The notes under the pieces are model-generated. The model saw nothing but the letters and a program-made list of their open reading frames with translations, had not been told where the DNA came from and did no database searches. Positions 8,412 to 14,857 of a stretch of 48,791 nucleotides of DNA are shown one piece after another (positions within the stretch are counted from its first letter, which is position 1; the number at the start of each line of letters is the position of its first letter). The stretch is from Acidimicrobiia bacterium (GTDB taxonomy: Bacteria; Actinomycetota; Acidimicrobiia; Spongiisociales; UBA5794): NCBI GenBank assembly GCA_029939995.1, contig JAOZRW010000013.1, positions 1-48,791 of the forward strand, written 5' to 3'. Made by a program: the position numbers and the translations under genes.

Positions 8412-8773
8412 AGATGGATCCACCGCAGCCCGTTCGGGGCGTCCGGCGCCGCGGCCATGACCGCCGTTGAGATCCGTCCCGTGACGGCTCCTTCGACCGT
8501 CTGCCACTCTTCGTAGGTGCCGAAGCCCGCGTCCCGATTCACGCTCACGTTCCTGATCTCGATCGCCATCGAGCGTCGTCCGAAAGCCGCCGTGATCGAC
8601 GACACGACGGCGTCGGCGGTGAGCGAGCGGCCGTCGGGAGCGATCATGACGAAGGACGGGTCGAGTACGTCGAGACGGCTGATCTCGGACGGTTCTGCGG
8701 TTCCGGTGTACCAGTGTTCGAAGAAGGCGTGGAGTTCACGTACCTCCCGTTCGAACGCTGCCGGCTCGATCAC
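8378..8773 (-). CDS. DUF4440/SnoaL-like (NTF2 fold) protein
   Basis: A 131-residue protein with the look of the NTF2-like DUF4440 group: an N-terminal helix (VRELHAFFEHWYTG), then alternating strands with SFVMIAPDGRSLTADAV, and a C-terminal LRWIHLHETWLP. Such domains are cone-shaped pockets found in small enzymes and ligand-binding proteins; no catalytic residue can be named here. The GTG at 8773 overlaps the TGA of the upstream gene as GTGA, so the two are translationally coupled. Its 3' end overlaps malQ by 34 bp tail to tail. Confidence 0.75.
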   Translation of the reverse strand: MIEPAAFEREVRELHAFFEHWYTGTAEPSEISRLDVLDPSFVMIAPDGRSLTADAVVSSITAAFGRRSMAIEIRNVSVNRDAGFGTYEEWQTVEGAVTGRISTAVMAAAPDAPNGLRWIHLHETWLPDTRP

Positions 8774-9054
8774 TTCAGGTCGATGAGTTGGTTCGTCCTG
8801 AGGTCGAGCACCCGCTCCACCGGGCTCCCTGCGTCCGCGATCCACCGTGCGAGCGTCTCCCCAGGAACTCGCACGATCCACCAGGCGACGTCTCTGCTGC
8901 CCGATGCCCGAAAGTCGTTCCACGCCTTGCGTCCGGCCTCGATCGCAGCGGACTCCAGGTTGAATTGCCCGAGGACGCGTTCCTGTGTTCCGGTGAACAC
9001 TCCGCCCTCTTGGAACGCCGGTTCGACGAACTCGACGAGTTCATAGCCACTCAT
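8770..9054 (-). CDS. small conserved-looking protein of unknown function
   Basis: 94 residues, starting MSGYELVEFVEPAFQ, with no signal peptide, membrane helix or known motif. Composition is mixed alpha/beta (GKAWNDF-like helix, then WWIVRVPGETLARWIADAG and a final LDLRTNQLIDL strand). I do not recognise the family. It is the first gene of a two-gene unit with the DUF4440-like protein (GTGA overlap), so the two products may act together. The start is fixed by a ribosome site seven bases upstream of ATG 9054; a GTG at 9060 would be too close to it. Confidence 0.7.
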   Translation of the reverse strand: MSGYELVEFVEPAFQEGGVFTGTQERVLGQFNLESAAIEAGRKAWNDFRASGSRDVAWWIVRVPGETLARWIADAGSPVERVLDLRTNQLIDLK

Positions 9055-9061
9055 ATGCACT

Positions 9062-9066
9062 CCTCC
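9062..9066 (-). promoter_or_regulatory. ribosome binding site GGAGG deciding the start at 9054
   Basis: Minus-strand GGAGG with a 7-nt spacer to ATG 9054. Confidence 0.7.
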
Positions 9067-9110
9067 TCTAGCCCCCCAACATGGTATCGCATTCCGCGTG
9101 CCGCGTGTCG

Positions 9111-9116
9111 TAGGAT
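9111..9116 (+). promoter_or_regulatory. -10 box TAGGAT of hpt (leaderless)
   Basis: TAGGAT lies 7 nt before the hpt ATG and no Shine-Dalgarno sequence fits between, which predicts a leaderless transcript. Confidence 0.5.
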
Positions 9117-9123
9117 TCTCCTC

Positions 9124-9630
9124 ATGGAACTCGAACCCCGCTTCAGTGCCGAGCAGATCGCGACCGCCGTCCGACGAGTCGCAGAGGAGATCTCGACCGA
9201 CTACCCGGACCGAACGCCGCTGATGGTCGGCATCCTGACCGGTTCGTTCGTTTTCCTCGCCGATCTCGTACGTGCCATGTCGATCCCCGTGGAGATCGAT
9301 TTCATCCGTGCCCGGTCCTATGGGAAGGGCACCGTCTCAACCGGTGCCGTCGAGATCACGAAGGACATCGAGCACGACATCACCGCCCGAACGGTCATCC
9401 TCGTCGAGGACATCCTCGACACGGGGCTGACTCTGAACTTCGTCGGTGATCGCGTTCGTGCCGGCCATCCGGCGGAGGTCAAGACGTGTTCGCTCCTCGT
9501 TCGTGAAGGTGCAACGCCCCCCGACTACATGGGCCTGTGGATCCCGCAGGGCTTCGTCGTGGGCTACGGGATCGACTACGCGGAGCAGTACCGCGGCCTG
9601 CCCGACATCAAGAGCGTGCCGGGCACCTGA
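9124..9630 (+). CDS. hpt: hypoxanthine phosphoribosyltransferase
   Basis: A 168-residue purine salvage enzyme converting hypoxanthine or guanine plus PRPP to the nucleotide. It has GILTGSFVFLADLVR, the flexible-loop SYG segment, the PRPP-binding motif VILVEDILDTGLTL (residues 91-104) and the C-terminal FVVGYGIDYAEQYRGLP. Base-recognition differs slightly from E. coli: the usual LLDK segment reads LLVRE and the following loop is shorter, so the conserved lysine that contacts the purine is missing at that position. The ATG at 9124 sits 7 nt after a -10 box. Single-gene unit. In many bacteria hpt lies near ftsH and tilS, which are not here. Confidence 0.92.
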   Translation: MELEPRFSAEQIATAVRRVAEEISTDYPDRTPLMVGILTGSFVFLADLVRAMSIPVEIDFIRARSYGKGTVSTGAVEITKDIEHDITARTVILVEDILDTGLTLNFVGDRVRAGHPAEVKTCSLLVREGATPPDYMGLWIPQGFVVGYGIDYAEQYRGLPDIKSVPGT

Positions 9631-9660
9631 CGGACCGTCGACCGATCCGGTTTGGCGGTC

Positions 9661-9666
9661 TACTCT
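9661..9666 (+). promoter_or_regulatory. -10 box TACTCT upstream of the ABM-domain gene
   Basis: TACTCT precedes ATG 9686 by 19 nt; the leader between them carries GAGGAGG. Confidence 0.4.
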
Positions 9667-9685
9667 TGGAGATGAGGAGGTTCCC

Positions 9686-9976
9686 ATGTTCGTCGTGACC
9701 TATCGGATCCATGTCCGGCCGGAACAGCGCCAGCCTTTCTCCGTCTGCTGGAGAACGATCGCCGAAGCGAAACGGGACCACTGTGGAAGCCTCGGATCCC
9801 AGCTCTTCGCTCAGCCGGACGGAAACCACGTCGTGTTCGAGCGATGGCCGGACAAGGCGACCTTCGACGCCTGCTCGTTGCCGGACAACTATGCGGGCCT
9901 CGACTCGGAGCTCCACGAGCTCTGCGACGCCTGGCAGAAGACCGGCGAGTTGGAGCTCGCCGAAGAGGTGCGGTAG
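9686..9976 (+). CDS. antibiotic biosynthesis monooxygenase (ABM) domain protein
   Basis: A 96-residue single-domain protein with the ABM ferredoxin-like pattern: first strand MFVVTYRIHVRPEQR, helix ending in AKRDHCGSLGSQLF, the strand HVVFERWPDKATFDAC and a C-terminal helix. The family includes small cofactor-free monooxygenases, heme-degrading proteins and many of unknown substrate; nothing here picks out a substrate. GAGGAGG with a 5-nt spacer supports ATG 9686. It stands alone between hpt and a small zinc-binding-type protein, both on the same strand. Confidence 0.75.
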   Translation: MFVVTYRIHVRPEQRQPFSVCWRTIAEAKRDHCGSLGSQLFAQPDGNHVVFERWPDKATFDACSLPDNYAGLDSELHELCDAWQKTGELELAEEVR

Positions 9977-10085
9977 CCGCAACGTGAGGACCGACGATCT
10001 GCCGGGGCGCGGTGGCTAGTTCCTCCGGAATCGGACGGAACCCTTCTGGACGAACGGCCCTCCGTGCGCCATCCTTATCTCAGGT

Positions 10086-10280
10086 ATGGAAGGCACAGAC
10101 ACACAGCACCCCACCGGATACGTCTGCCACATCTGCGACGGCATCGCCGTCGTGGAACTCGAGGGCAAGTACCTGTGCGCGGCACACGCGATCGAAGCGA
10201 TGACCACGATCGAGATCGACCTCCGGGCAGAGGAAGATCTCCGCATCGACGACCGCGTCCCGTCGGGGCTGAAGAAATAG
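10086..10280 (+). CDS. small CxxC/CxxxH protein, possibly zinc-binding
   Basis: 64 residues. YVCHICDGIAVV near the N-terminus and KYLCAAHAIEA about 15 residues later place three cysteines and a histidine as in a small zinc ribbon or treble-clef knuckle. The C-terminal half is acidic and ends in basic residues. The function cannot be assigned. The ATG at 10086 has only a weak AGG upstream. The gene lies between the ABM gene and the tRNA cluster and is followed by two hairpins. Confidence 0.65.
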   Translation: MEGTDTQHPTGYVCHICDGIAVVELEGKYLCAAHAIEAMTTIEIDLRAEEDLRIDDRVPSGLKK

Positions 10281-10291
10281 CAGCAACCCGC

Positions 10292-10312
10292 ACCGGTCGG
10301 AACACGACCGGT
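10292..10312 (+). terminator. hairpin after the small CxxC gene
   Basis: Perfect inverted repeat ACCGGTCG / CGACCGGT with a 5-nt loop, 11 nt after the stop codon. No T tract follows, so termination is uncertain. Confidence 0.35.
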
Positions 10313-10355
10313 ACGGACCTATAGACGTCGGACGGGTCGACCCTCCGGACGGACG

Positions 10356-10379
10356 AAACCCCTTGTAAGCAAGGGGTTT
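10356..10379. terminator. hairpin between the small gene and the convergent tRNA operon
   Basis: AAACCCCTTG and CAAGGGGTTT form a perfect 10-bp stem with a 4-nt loop, directly 3' of the leftward tRNA-Val. The A/T ends of the stem could act as a terminator for both converging transcripts. Confidence 0.6.
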
Positions 10380-10383
10380 CTTG

Positions 10384-10455
10384 TGGGCGCTACTGGGATT
10401 GAACCAGTGACCTCTGCCGTGTCGAGGCAGCGCTCTGCCGCTGAGCTAAGCGCCC
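10384..10455 (-). tRNA. tRNA-Val (anticodon GAC)
   Basis: Complete cloverleaf: acceptor GGGCGCT/AGCGCCC, anticodon stem CTGCC/GGCAG with loop TCGACAC (anticodon GAC), T arm CTGG-TTCAATC-CCAG, discriminator A. CCA is not encoded. Last gene of a Gly-Cys-Val tRNA operon. Confidence 0.95.
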
Positions 10456-10478
10456 GTTGTGGGCATTGTATCCCGACG

Positions 10479-10549
10479 AGGCGACGCCGGGAATCGAACC
10501 CGGGTAGAGGGTTTTGCAGACCCTTGCCTGGCCACTCGGCCACGTCGCC
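10479..10549 (-). tRNA. tRNA-Cys (anticodon GCA)
   Basis: Acceptor GGCGACG/CGTCGCC, anticodon stem AGGGT/ACCCT with loop CTGCAAA (anticodon GCA), T loop TTCGATT, discriminator U as expected for Cys. No encoded CCA. Middle gene of the tRNA operon. Confidence 0.95.
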
Positions 10550-10589
10550 GAGACCTTTGTCAACAGAAGACGGTCGAGACCGTCCTCCG

Positions 10590-10662
10590 AGCGGATGACC
10601 GGGTTCGAACCGGCGACCTCAACCTTGGCAAGGTTGCGCTCTACCAACTGAGCTACATCCGC
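10590..10662 (-). tRNA. tRNA-Gly (anticodon GCC)
   Basis: Acceptor GCGGATG/CATCCGC, anticodon stem CAACC/GGTTG with loop TTGCCAA (anticodon GCC), T loop TTCGAAC, discriminator U. No encoded CCA. First gene of the tRNA operon. Confidence 0.95.
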
Positions 10663-10672
10663 GCAGGGCTGA

Positions 10673-10678
10673 AGAGTA
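10673..10678 (-). promoter_or_regulatory. -10 box TACTCT of the tRNA operon
   Basis: Minus-strand TACTCT ends 10 nt before the tRNA-Gly 5' end, the right distance for a short 5' leader. Confidence 0.4.
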
Positions 10679-10699
10679 CCACGGTGCCAACTGAATCAC

Positions 10700-11128
10700 T
10701 CACGCGCCCGTCGACCCGAAACCACCGGATCCGCGCCCCGAATCAGGCAGTTCATCGACCACAACGAACTCCTGGATCGCTACGGGAACCACAACCAGCT
10801 GGGCGATTCGATCACCTCGATCGATCGTGAACGGCTCCGACGACAGGTTGACGAGAACGACCTTGATCTCGCCGCGGTAGCCGGCGTCGATGAGTCCGGG
10901 GCCGTTGACGACCGAGATGCCGTGCCGGGCCGCCAGGCCGCTGCGGGGCGTCACGAGACCGGCGAATCCCATGGGGATGGCGACCGCGATCCCGGTCGGA
11001 ACCACCGCACGTTCGCCCGGGTCGAGCCGTGCCGGCGTACGAGCATGAAGGTCCACTCCTCCGTCCCCAGGATGGGCATGACCGGGAATCGGGAGTTCGT
11101 CGTCGAGCCGCTGAATCGATATCTCCAC
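10700..11128 (-). CDS. dut: dUTP diphosphatase
   Basis: A 142-residue trimeric-type dUTPase, which hydrolyses dUTP to dUMP, keeping uracil out of DNA and feeding thymidylate synthesis. All five motifs are present: [28 protein letters not shown] (with the catalytic Asp), [10 protein letters not shown] and the C-terminal P-loop-like [10 protein letters not shown]. The GTG at 11128 is preceded by GAGGTGA and gives the family-typical N-terminus ([15 protein letters not shown]). It lies just upstream of the tRNA operon on the same strand and is divergent from the membrane protein at 11234. dut near the SOS genes is common in actinobacteria. Confidence 0.95.
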   Translation of the reverse strand: MEISIQRLDDELPIPGHAHPGDGGVDLHARTPARLDPGERAVVPTGIAVAIPMGFAGLVTPRSGLAARHGISVVNGPGLIDAGYRGEIKVVLVNLSSEPFTIDRGDRIAQLVVVPVAIQEFVVVDELPDSGRGSGGFGSTGA

Positions 11129-11233
11129 GTGGTCACCTCGGTTGCGTGGGCAGATGGTATCGCCCCGACGGCGGAGGTACCTCAACTGTCCGGCCCGCGG
11201 CGGTATCTTGTCCCCAATCGATCCAACGGACCC

Positions 11234-12343
11234 ATGACCAGGAAGAAACAGGACGCCCCGTTGCCGGGCAACGACGGCCGCTGGTTCCTCGAACTCGCAG
11301 GAGTCGTCGAACCGCCGCCGAGTCCGACTTCGACGTACACACAGCTCCAAGACCTCGAAGCCCCGCCCCCGCTCGTCGCTTCCGAGACGGCCGGGCTGAC
11401 CGCCGGGGCGGCCGCCGTGAGCGGTTCTCTCGCCGGCGACGCTCAGGACGGAGAGTTCGTCGCCGTCGCGCCCCGCACTGCCGGGCCGCTCGACGATTGG
11501 CAACCGGACGACGTCTCTCCGAGTCTCGCCCGTCGCGGCTGGGGACGTTGGGTCGTCGCATTCCTCGTCATCGCCCTCCTGGCGGCAGCCGGAGCCGCTG
11601 CGATCCTCCTGCCACGGTCTGTTCAGAGCCAGGCGGATCTACTCGCCGCCGACTACCGCGTCTCGCTCACGGATCTGCGCAACGAGCTCCCGCAGTCGCA
11701 GACCTCCCTCGGTGTGCTCACCGACCCGACCACCTCCTCCGAAGCCGTCTCGGCATCCGTTCCGGCGATCGGCGATCTCAATACACGAGCAGCCATCGTG
11801 GTCGGCCAGGCCACGACGCCGCTTCCATCCACTCTGCCGCTCGTGCCCCGCACGGCCTTCGAAGCGCTCCAACCCACGCGGACGACGATGCTCATCCTCG
11901 GGGCGGAGGCGGAAGGCATCGCCGGCCGACTGGCGACGACCTTCACGTACCGGTCGACGGTGCCGGCGCTCTTCGATACGCCCGATCTGCCGACCGAAGC
12001 GAACTCGGCCACCGTCGACGCTTTGAGCGTGACCCTCGCAGAATCTCTGGCCGACACGGCACGACTCGTTGCGGACCTGCCACCCGATCCCACCTTCGGA
12101 GCGACACGGGACCTCGCAGCCCGGGCGTCCGAACGTTATGCGACGTGGCAGCTCGAGTACCTCGACTCCCTTCGCGAAGGGGATACGGAGCGAGCCACGG
12201 CCCTCGTCGAGGAGCTCTCCACGTCGAAGAACGCGATCTCACGGGAGCTCGCTCTCGCGCTGGAGACCGTCCGGACGGAAGTAGATCCTCGCATCGTGAC
12301 CCTCGCCAGCGAGACCGAAACGGCGATCGACGCCATCCCCTAG
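11234..12343 (+). CDS. single-pass membrane protein of unknown function
   Basis: 369 residues: an Ala/Pro-rich, probably disordered cytoplasmic N-terminus (1-100), a basic RRGWGRW segment, one membrane helix (about 106-126, [20 protein letters not shown]) and a mostly helical extracytoplasmic part of about 240 residues rich in Thr, Ala and acidic residues. No catalytic motif was recognised. The predicted topology (basic inner flank) puts the C-terminal domain outside. ATG 11234 follows TATCTT at 11208-11213 by about 20 nt. It is divergent from dut and convergent with nrdR (19-bp gap). Nothing in the context assigns a function. Confidence 0.75.
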   Translation: MTRKKQDAPLPGNDGRWFLELAGVVEPPPSPTSTYTQLQDLEAPPPLVASETAGLTAGAAAVSGSLAGDAQDGEFVAVAPRTAGPLDDWQPDDVSPSLARRGWGRWVVAFLVIALLAAAGAAAILLPRSVQSQADLLAADYRVSLTDLRNELPQSQTSLGVLTDPTTSSEAVSASVPAIGDLNTRAAIVVGQATTPLPSTLPLVPRTAFEALQPTRTTMLILGAEAEGIAGRLATTFTYRSTVPALFDTPDLPTEANSATVDALSVTLAESLADTARLVADLPPDPTFGATRDLAARASERYATWQLEYLDSLREGDTERATALVEELSTSKNAISRELALALETVRTEVDPRIVTLASETETAIDAIP

Positions 12344-12362
12344 CGACTCCGGCGTCGTCGGG

Positions 12363-12812
12363 TCAGGGCTGCTGCTCGAGCGCGGCGACTTCCCGCTCGA
12401 AGTCTCTCGCGCCCTGGAACTCCTTGTAGACCGAAGCGAATCGCAGGTATGCGACCTCGTCGAGTTCGCGAAGCTCGGAGAGGACCGCCCGACCGAGCTC
12501 GTCGCTCGTGACGACGCCGGACCCGCCTTTCGACGATGCTTCGATCCGATCGACGATTCCATCGATCGCCCCCGTCGGCACGGGACGATCTGCTAGAGCC
12601 GATTCGAGACCGCGCCGGATCTTCTCCCGGTCGAACGGCTCGCGCGAACGGCTGCGCTTGACCACCATCGTTGTGACGGCCGAGCGTTCGAACGTCGTGA
12701 ACCGTTCGCCGCAGGCCACGCACTCACGGCGGCGGCGGATCGCCATCCCGTCTTCGGCGGGACGCGAATCGATCACCCTCGTGTCTTCGGTGGCGCACAA
12801 CGGACAACGCAT
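12363..12812 (-). CDS. nrdR: transcriptional repressor NrdR
   Basis: A 149-residue zinc-ribbon/ATP-cone repressor that senses ATP/dATP and shuts off ribonucleotide reductase genes. The zinc ribbon has CPLC (C3, C6) and CVACGERF (C31, C34), with the signature DSRPAEDGMAIRRRREC between. The ATP-cone starts at about residue 47 with VVKRSRSREPFDREKI. Length and start are canonical. It lies downstream of the LysM gene, the same order as nrdR-LysM-lexA in Mycobacterium (Rv2718c-Rv2719c-Rv2720). A -10-like box sits 10 nt before the ATG. Confidence 0.96.
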   Translation of the reverse strand: MRCPLCATEDTRVIDSRPAEDGMAIRRRRECVACGERFTTFERSAVTTMVVKRSRSREPFDREKIRRGLESALADRPVPTGAIDGIVDRIEASSKGGSGVVTSDELGRAVLSELRELDEVAYLRFASVYKEFQGARDFEREVAALEQQP

Positions 12813-12822
12813 CGTGTCGAAG

Positions 12823-12828
12823 ATCGTA
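12823..12828 (-). promoter_or_regulatory. -10 box TACGAT of nrdR
   Basis: Minus-strand TACGAT ends 10 nt before the nrdR ATG, allowing a nearly leaderless transcript separate from the LysM gene. Confidence 0.4.
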
Positions 12829-12895
12829 CCGTTGCCCGGATGCGAATGAACACGGACCGGGTCGTCGACCGGCCTCCCGGCACCCGGCCCGGACT

Positions 12896-13192
12896 TCACG
12901 CTTCGTCGGGAGCGGGGACGATGAGGACCTGCCCGACGCCGATCACCGAGGTCGTGAGGCCGTTCAGGTCCCGAATCTCGGCGACGACCCCGCGCACGTC
13001 ATCACCATCGTCCGCGAGATCGGAAGCGATGGACCACAGCGTCTCCCCGGCGTGAACACGGTGATCGCTCGTTTCCGCCGGAGTTCCGGCGCTCATCGCA
13101 TGAACGGCAGTCGCGAGGAGGAGCACGAACACTGCAACCGTCGTGGAGATGATGACCAGCGCTCTGGCGCTGGTGCTGCGTTGCGTGATCAT
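12896..13192 (-). CDS. LysM-domain membrane/envelope protein, likely SOS cell-division regulator
   Basis: 98 residues: a short basic N-terminus, one hydrophobic segment (about 13-33, VIISTTVAVFVLLLATAVHA) and a C-terminal LysM domain (HRVHAGETLWSIASDL to GVGQVLIVP). This build, and the divergent placement next to lexA, match Bacillus YneA, Corynebacterium DivS-type and Mycobacterium Rv2719c (ChiZ), damage-induced proteins that delay division. GAGGAGGAG upstream supports ATG 13192. The control region carries three LexA boxes and one copy of the TCTGTCACA-N9-TACGTT motif, so induction by both routes is likely. nrdR follows on the same strand. Confidence 0.85.
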   Translation of the reverse strand: MITQRSTSARALVIISTTVAVFVLLLATAVHAMSAGTPAETSDHRVHAGETLWSIASDLADDGDDVRGVVAEIRDLNGLTTSVIGVGQVLIVPAPDEA

Positions 13193-13274
13193 ATTCGTGT
13201 CTCCTCCTCGGATACCGACCTGCCGTTCGCCGGCTCTCGCCGGCCCTACGCGGTGGGTTGATGCCCACGGTCCG

Positions 13275-13298
13275 AACGTACCGCCCGGGTGTGACAGA
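13275..13298 (-). promoter_or_regulatory. TCTGTCACA-N9-TACGTT motif (RecA-NDp/PafBC-like) before the LysM gene
   Basis: Minus-strand TCTGTCACA (13290-13298), 9 nt, TACGTT (13275-13280). The same elements with identical spacing occur before recA and the DUF222-HNH gene. It would start a transcript near 13268 with a leader of about 75 nt to the LysM ATG. Confidence 0.6.
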
Positions 13299-13320
13299 AA
13301 GTGGAGTGCCTTCGCCACAT

Positions 13321-13334
13321 CGAACGTGTGTTCG
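13321..13334. promoter_or_regulatory. LexA (SOS) box 1
   Basis: CGAACGTGTGTTCG fits the Gram-positive/actinobacterial operator CGAAC-N4-GTTCG perfectly. Confidence 0.85.
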
Positions 13335-13349
13335 TATCCCGAACGATAC

Positions 13350-13363
13350 CGAACATCTGTTCG
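13350..13363. promoter_or_regulatory. LexA (SOS) box 2
   Basis: CGAACATCTGTTCG, a perfect operator, identical in sequence to the recA box at 21156-21169. Confidence 0.9.
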
Positions 13364-13373
13364 CCCGTCAAGT

Positions 13374-13387
13374 CGAACATATGTTTG
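13374..13387. promoter_or_regulatory. LexA (SOS) box 3, overlapping the lexA -35
   Basis: CGAACATATGTTTG matches the operator with one allowed change (GTTTG). It overlaps the -35 element of lexA, consistent with autorepression. Confidence 0.85.
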
Positions 13388-13413
13388 GTCCGCGAAACGA
13401 AAGCCACTAGCCT
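13385..13413 (+). promoter_or_regulatory. lexA promoter
   Basis: TTGGTC (13385-13390), 17-nt spacer, TAGCCT (13408-13413). The predicted start near 13420 lies after a GTG at 13414, so translation should begin at GTG 13441. Confidence 0.55.
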
Positions 13414-13440
13414 GTGGCTCACGCGAATGAGGGGCACCCC

Positions 13441-14076
13441 GTGGACGGCAGACACGATCTCACCGACAGGCAACGGCAGATCCTCGATCTGATCAGCGCG
13501 ACCGTGCACGATCGCGGCTATCCCCCGTCGGTTCGTGAGATCGGCGAGGCCGTCGGCCTGTCCTCCCCTTCCACCGTTCACAGCCATCTCTCCGCACTCG
13601 AGCGGGAGGGCTACCTCCGTCGAGATCCGAGCAAGCCGCGGGCGATCGAAGTCATCGACGACGGGAGACCCGAAATGGCCCTGCATCGGGCCCCCACGCG
13701 CGACGTGCCCCTCGTCGGCCGCATCGCCGCCGGGTCACCGATCCTGGCCGAGCAGGACATCCAGGAGATCTACCCCCTGCCTACCGAACTCGTAGGCAAC
13801 GACCCCGTGTTCATGCTCGACGTGCGCGGCGACTCCATGATCGACGTCGGGATCTTCGACGGCGACTACGTCGTCGTCCGACGGCAGTCGACGGCGCAGA
13901 ACGGCCAGCTCGTCGCGGCGCTCGTGGGTGAGGACGAGGCCACCGTCAAGCGTCTCAAGCGCAAGGACGGGCGCGTCATCCTCGAAGCGGAGAACGAAGC
14001 CTACGCTCCGATGGTCTTCACGGAAGGCGTCGAGATCCTCGGAATCGTCGTCGCCGTGCTCCGACGCGTCGAGTAG
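13441..14076 (+). CDS. lexA: SOS repressor LexA
   Basis: A 211-residue repressor/self-cleaving protease. The winged-helix DNA-binding domain (LTDRQRQILDLI, then SVREIGEAVGLSSPSTVHSHL) is followed by the cleavage site Ala97-Gly98 in VGRIAAGSP and the catalytic dyad Ser132 (RGDSMIDVG) and Lys170 (ATVKRL). RecA filaments trigger cleavage and release the SOS genes. GTG 13441 is preferred over GTG 13414: it has GAGGGG 6 nt upstream, gives the usual LexA N-terminus and lies after the predicted transcription start. The three operators between lexA and the divergent LysM gene imply tight joint control. Confidence 0.97.
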   Translation: MDGRHDLTDRQRQILDLISATVHDRGYPPSVREIGEAVGLSSPSTVHSHLSALEREGYLRRDPSKPRAIEVIDDGRPEMALHRAPTRDVPLVGRIAAGSPILAEQDIQEIYPLPTELVGNDPVFMLDVRGDSMIDVGIFDGDYVVVRRQSTAQNGQLVAALVGEDEATVKRLKRKDGRVILEAENEAYAPMVFTEGVEILGIVVAVLRRVE

Positions 14077-14098
14077 CGCTCCGCAGCCGGGCCTCGCG

Positions 14099-14857
14099 TC
14101 AGTCGAACGATCCCCGGAACACGATGGACGCCGGACCCGTCATCCACGCGCCGGCGTCGTCGAACTCGATCAGGAGCTCCCCACCCGGGAGTTCGACCGT
14201 GACACCGTCCCCGAGCTCGGCGACTTCCCTCGCGCTGAAGGCGGCGGCGGTGGCTCCCGTACCCGAGGCGAGCGTCTCGCCGACGCCCCGTTCCCAGACC
14301 CGGACCTTGATCCGGTTGGCTTCGCCCAGTTCGACGAACTCCACGTTCGCGCCGTCCGGGAAGATCGCATCGTGCTCGATCACCGACCCGATCCCGGACA
14401 CGTCGGCTCCGTCGACATCATCGACGAAGAGCACCGCGTGCGGGTTGCCGACGCCGATCGGCCGGACCGTGTGGCCGGCAACGTTCAGTTCCTCGGTGCG
14501 GAACGCGTGCGGCTCACCCACGAACGCTCGCACGATCCCACCGGGGAGCACCGTTGCGGGATGATCTCCGACGGCCGAGCGAACGACGAGCGATGGACCG
14601 TGAACCATGCCGGACTCAACGGCGATCAGAGCCACGCATCGCAGGCCGTTGCCGCACATCTCGGCGGCACTGCCGTCGGCGTTCCAGTACCGCATCGCGA
14701 CGGTGGTCTCATCGATCGGCGTGATCTCGAGGACGCCGTCGGCACCGATCCCCGTCTTCCGCTCACAGAGCCGGGCGATGCGCTCCCCGGGAATGTCCAA
14801 CGGTTCCGTCACGACGATGAAGTCGTTTCCCAGGCCCTCGGCTTTCACGAAGTTCAC
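14099..14857 (-). CDS. dapF: diaminopimelate epimerase homologue with Ser in place of the second catalytic Cys
   Basis: 252 residues, converting LL- to meso-diaminopimelate for lysine and peptidoglycan. The N-terminal lobe has GLGNDFIVV, NADGSAAEMCGNGLRC (first catalytic Cys, C68) and GNPHAV. The second active-site motif, normally ET-x-A-C-G-T-G, reads ETLASGTGA with Ser198; the codon was checked as TCG. Length and the remaining residues are normal, so this is a natural variant or a changed specificity, not decay. The GTG at 14857 overlaps the miaA stop (GTGA), with GGAGGG upstream. Last gene of the miaB-miaA-dapF unit and convergent with lexA. Confidence 0.9.
   Translation of the reverse strand: MNFVKAEGLGNDFIVVTEPLDIPGERIARLCERKTGIGADGVLEITPIDETTVAMRYWNADGSAAEMCGNGLRCVALIAVESGMVHGPSLVVRSAVGDHPATVLPGGIVRAFVGEPHAFRTEELNVAGHTVRPIGVGNPHAVLFVDDVDGADVSGIGSVIEHDAIFPDGANVEFVELGEANRIKVRVWERGVGETLASGTGATAAAFSAREVAELGDGVTVELPGGELLIEFDDAGAWMTGPASIVFRGSFD

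Noticed and set aside
1-10455. Two nearly identical tRNA-Val sequences as attachment-site repeats flanking an island
   Set aside because: They have different anticodons (CAC, GAC) and are ordinary tRNA genes; the genes between are core functions and no integrase is present.
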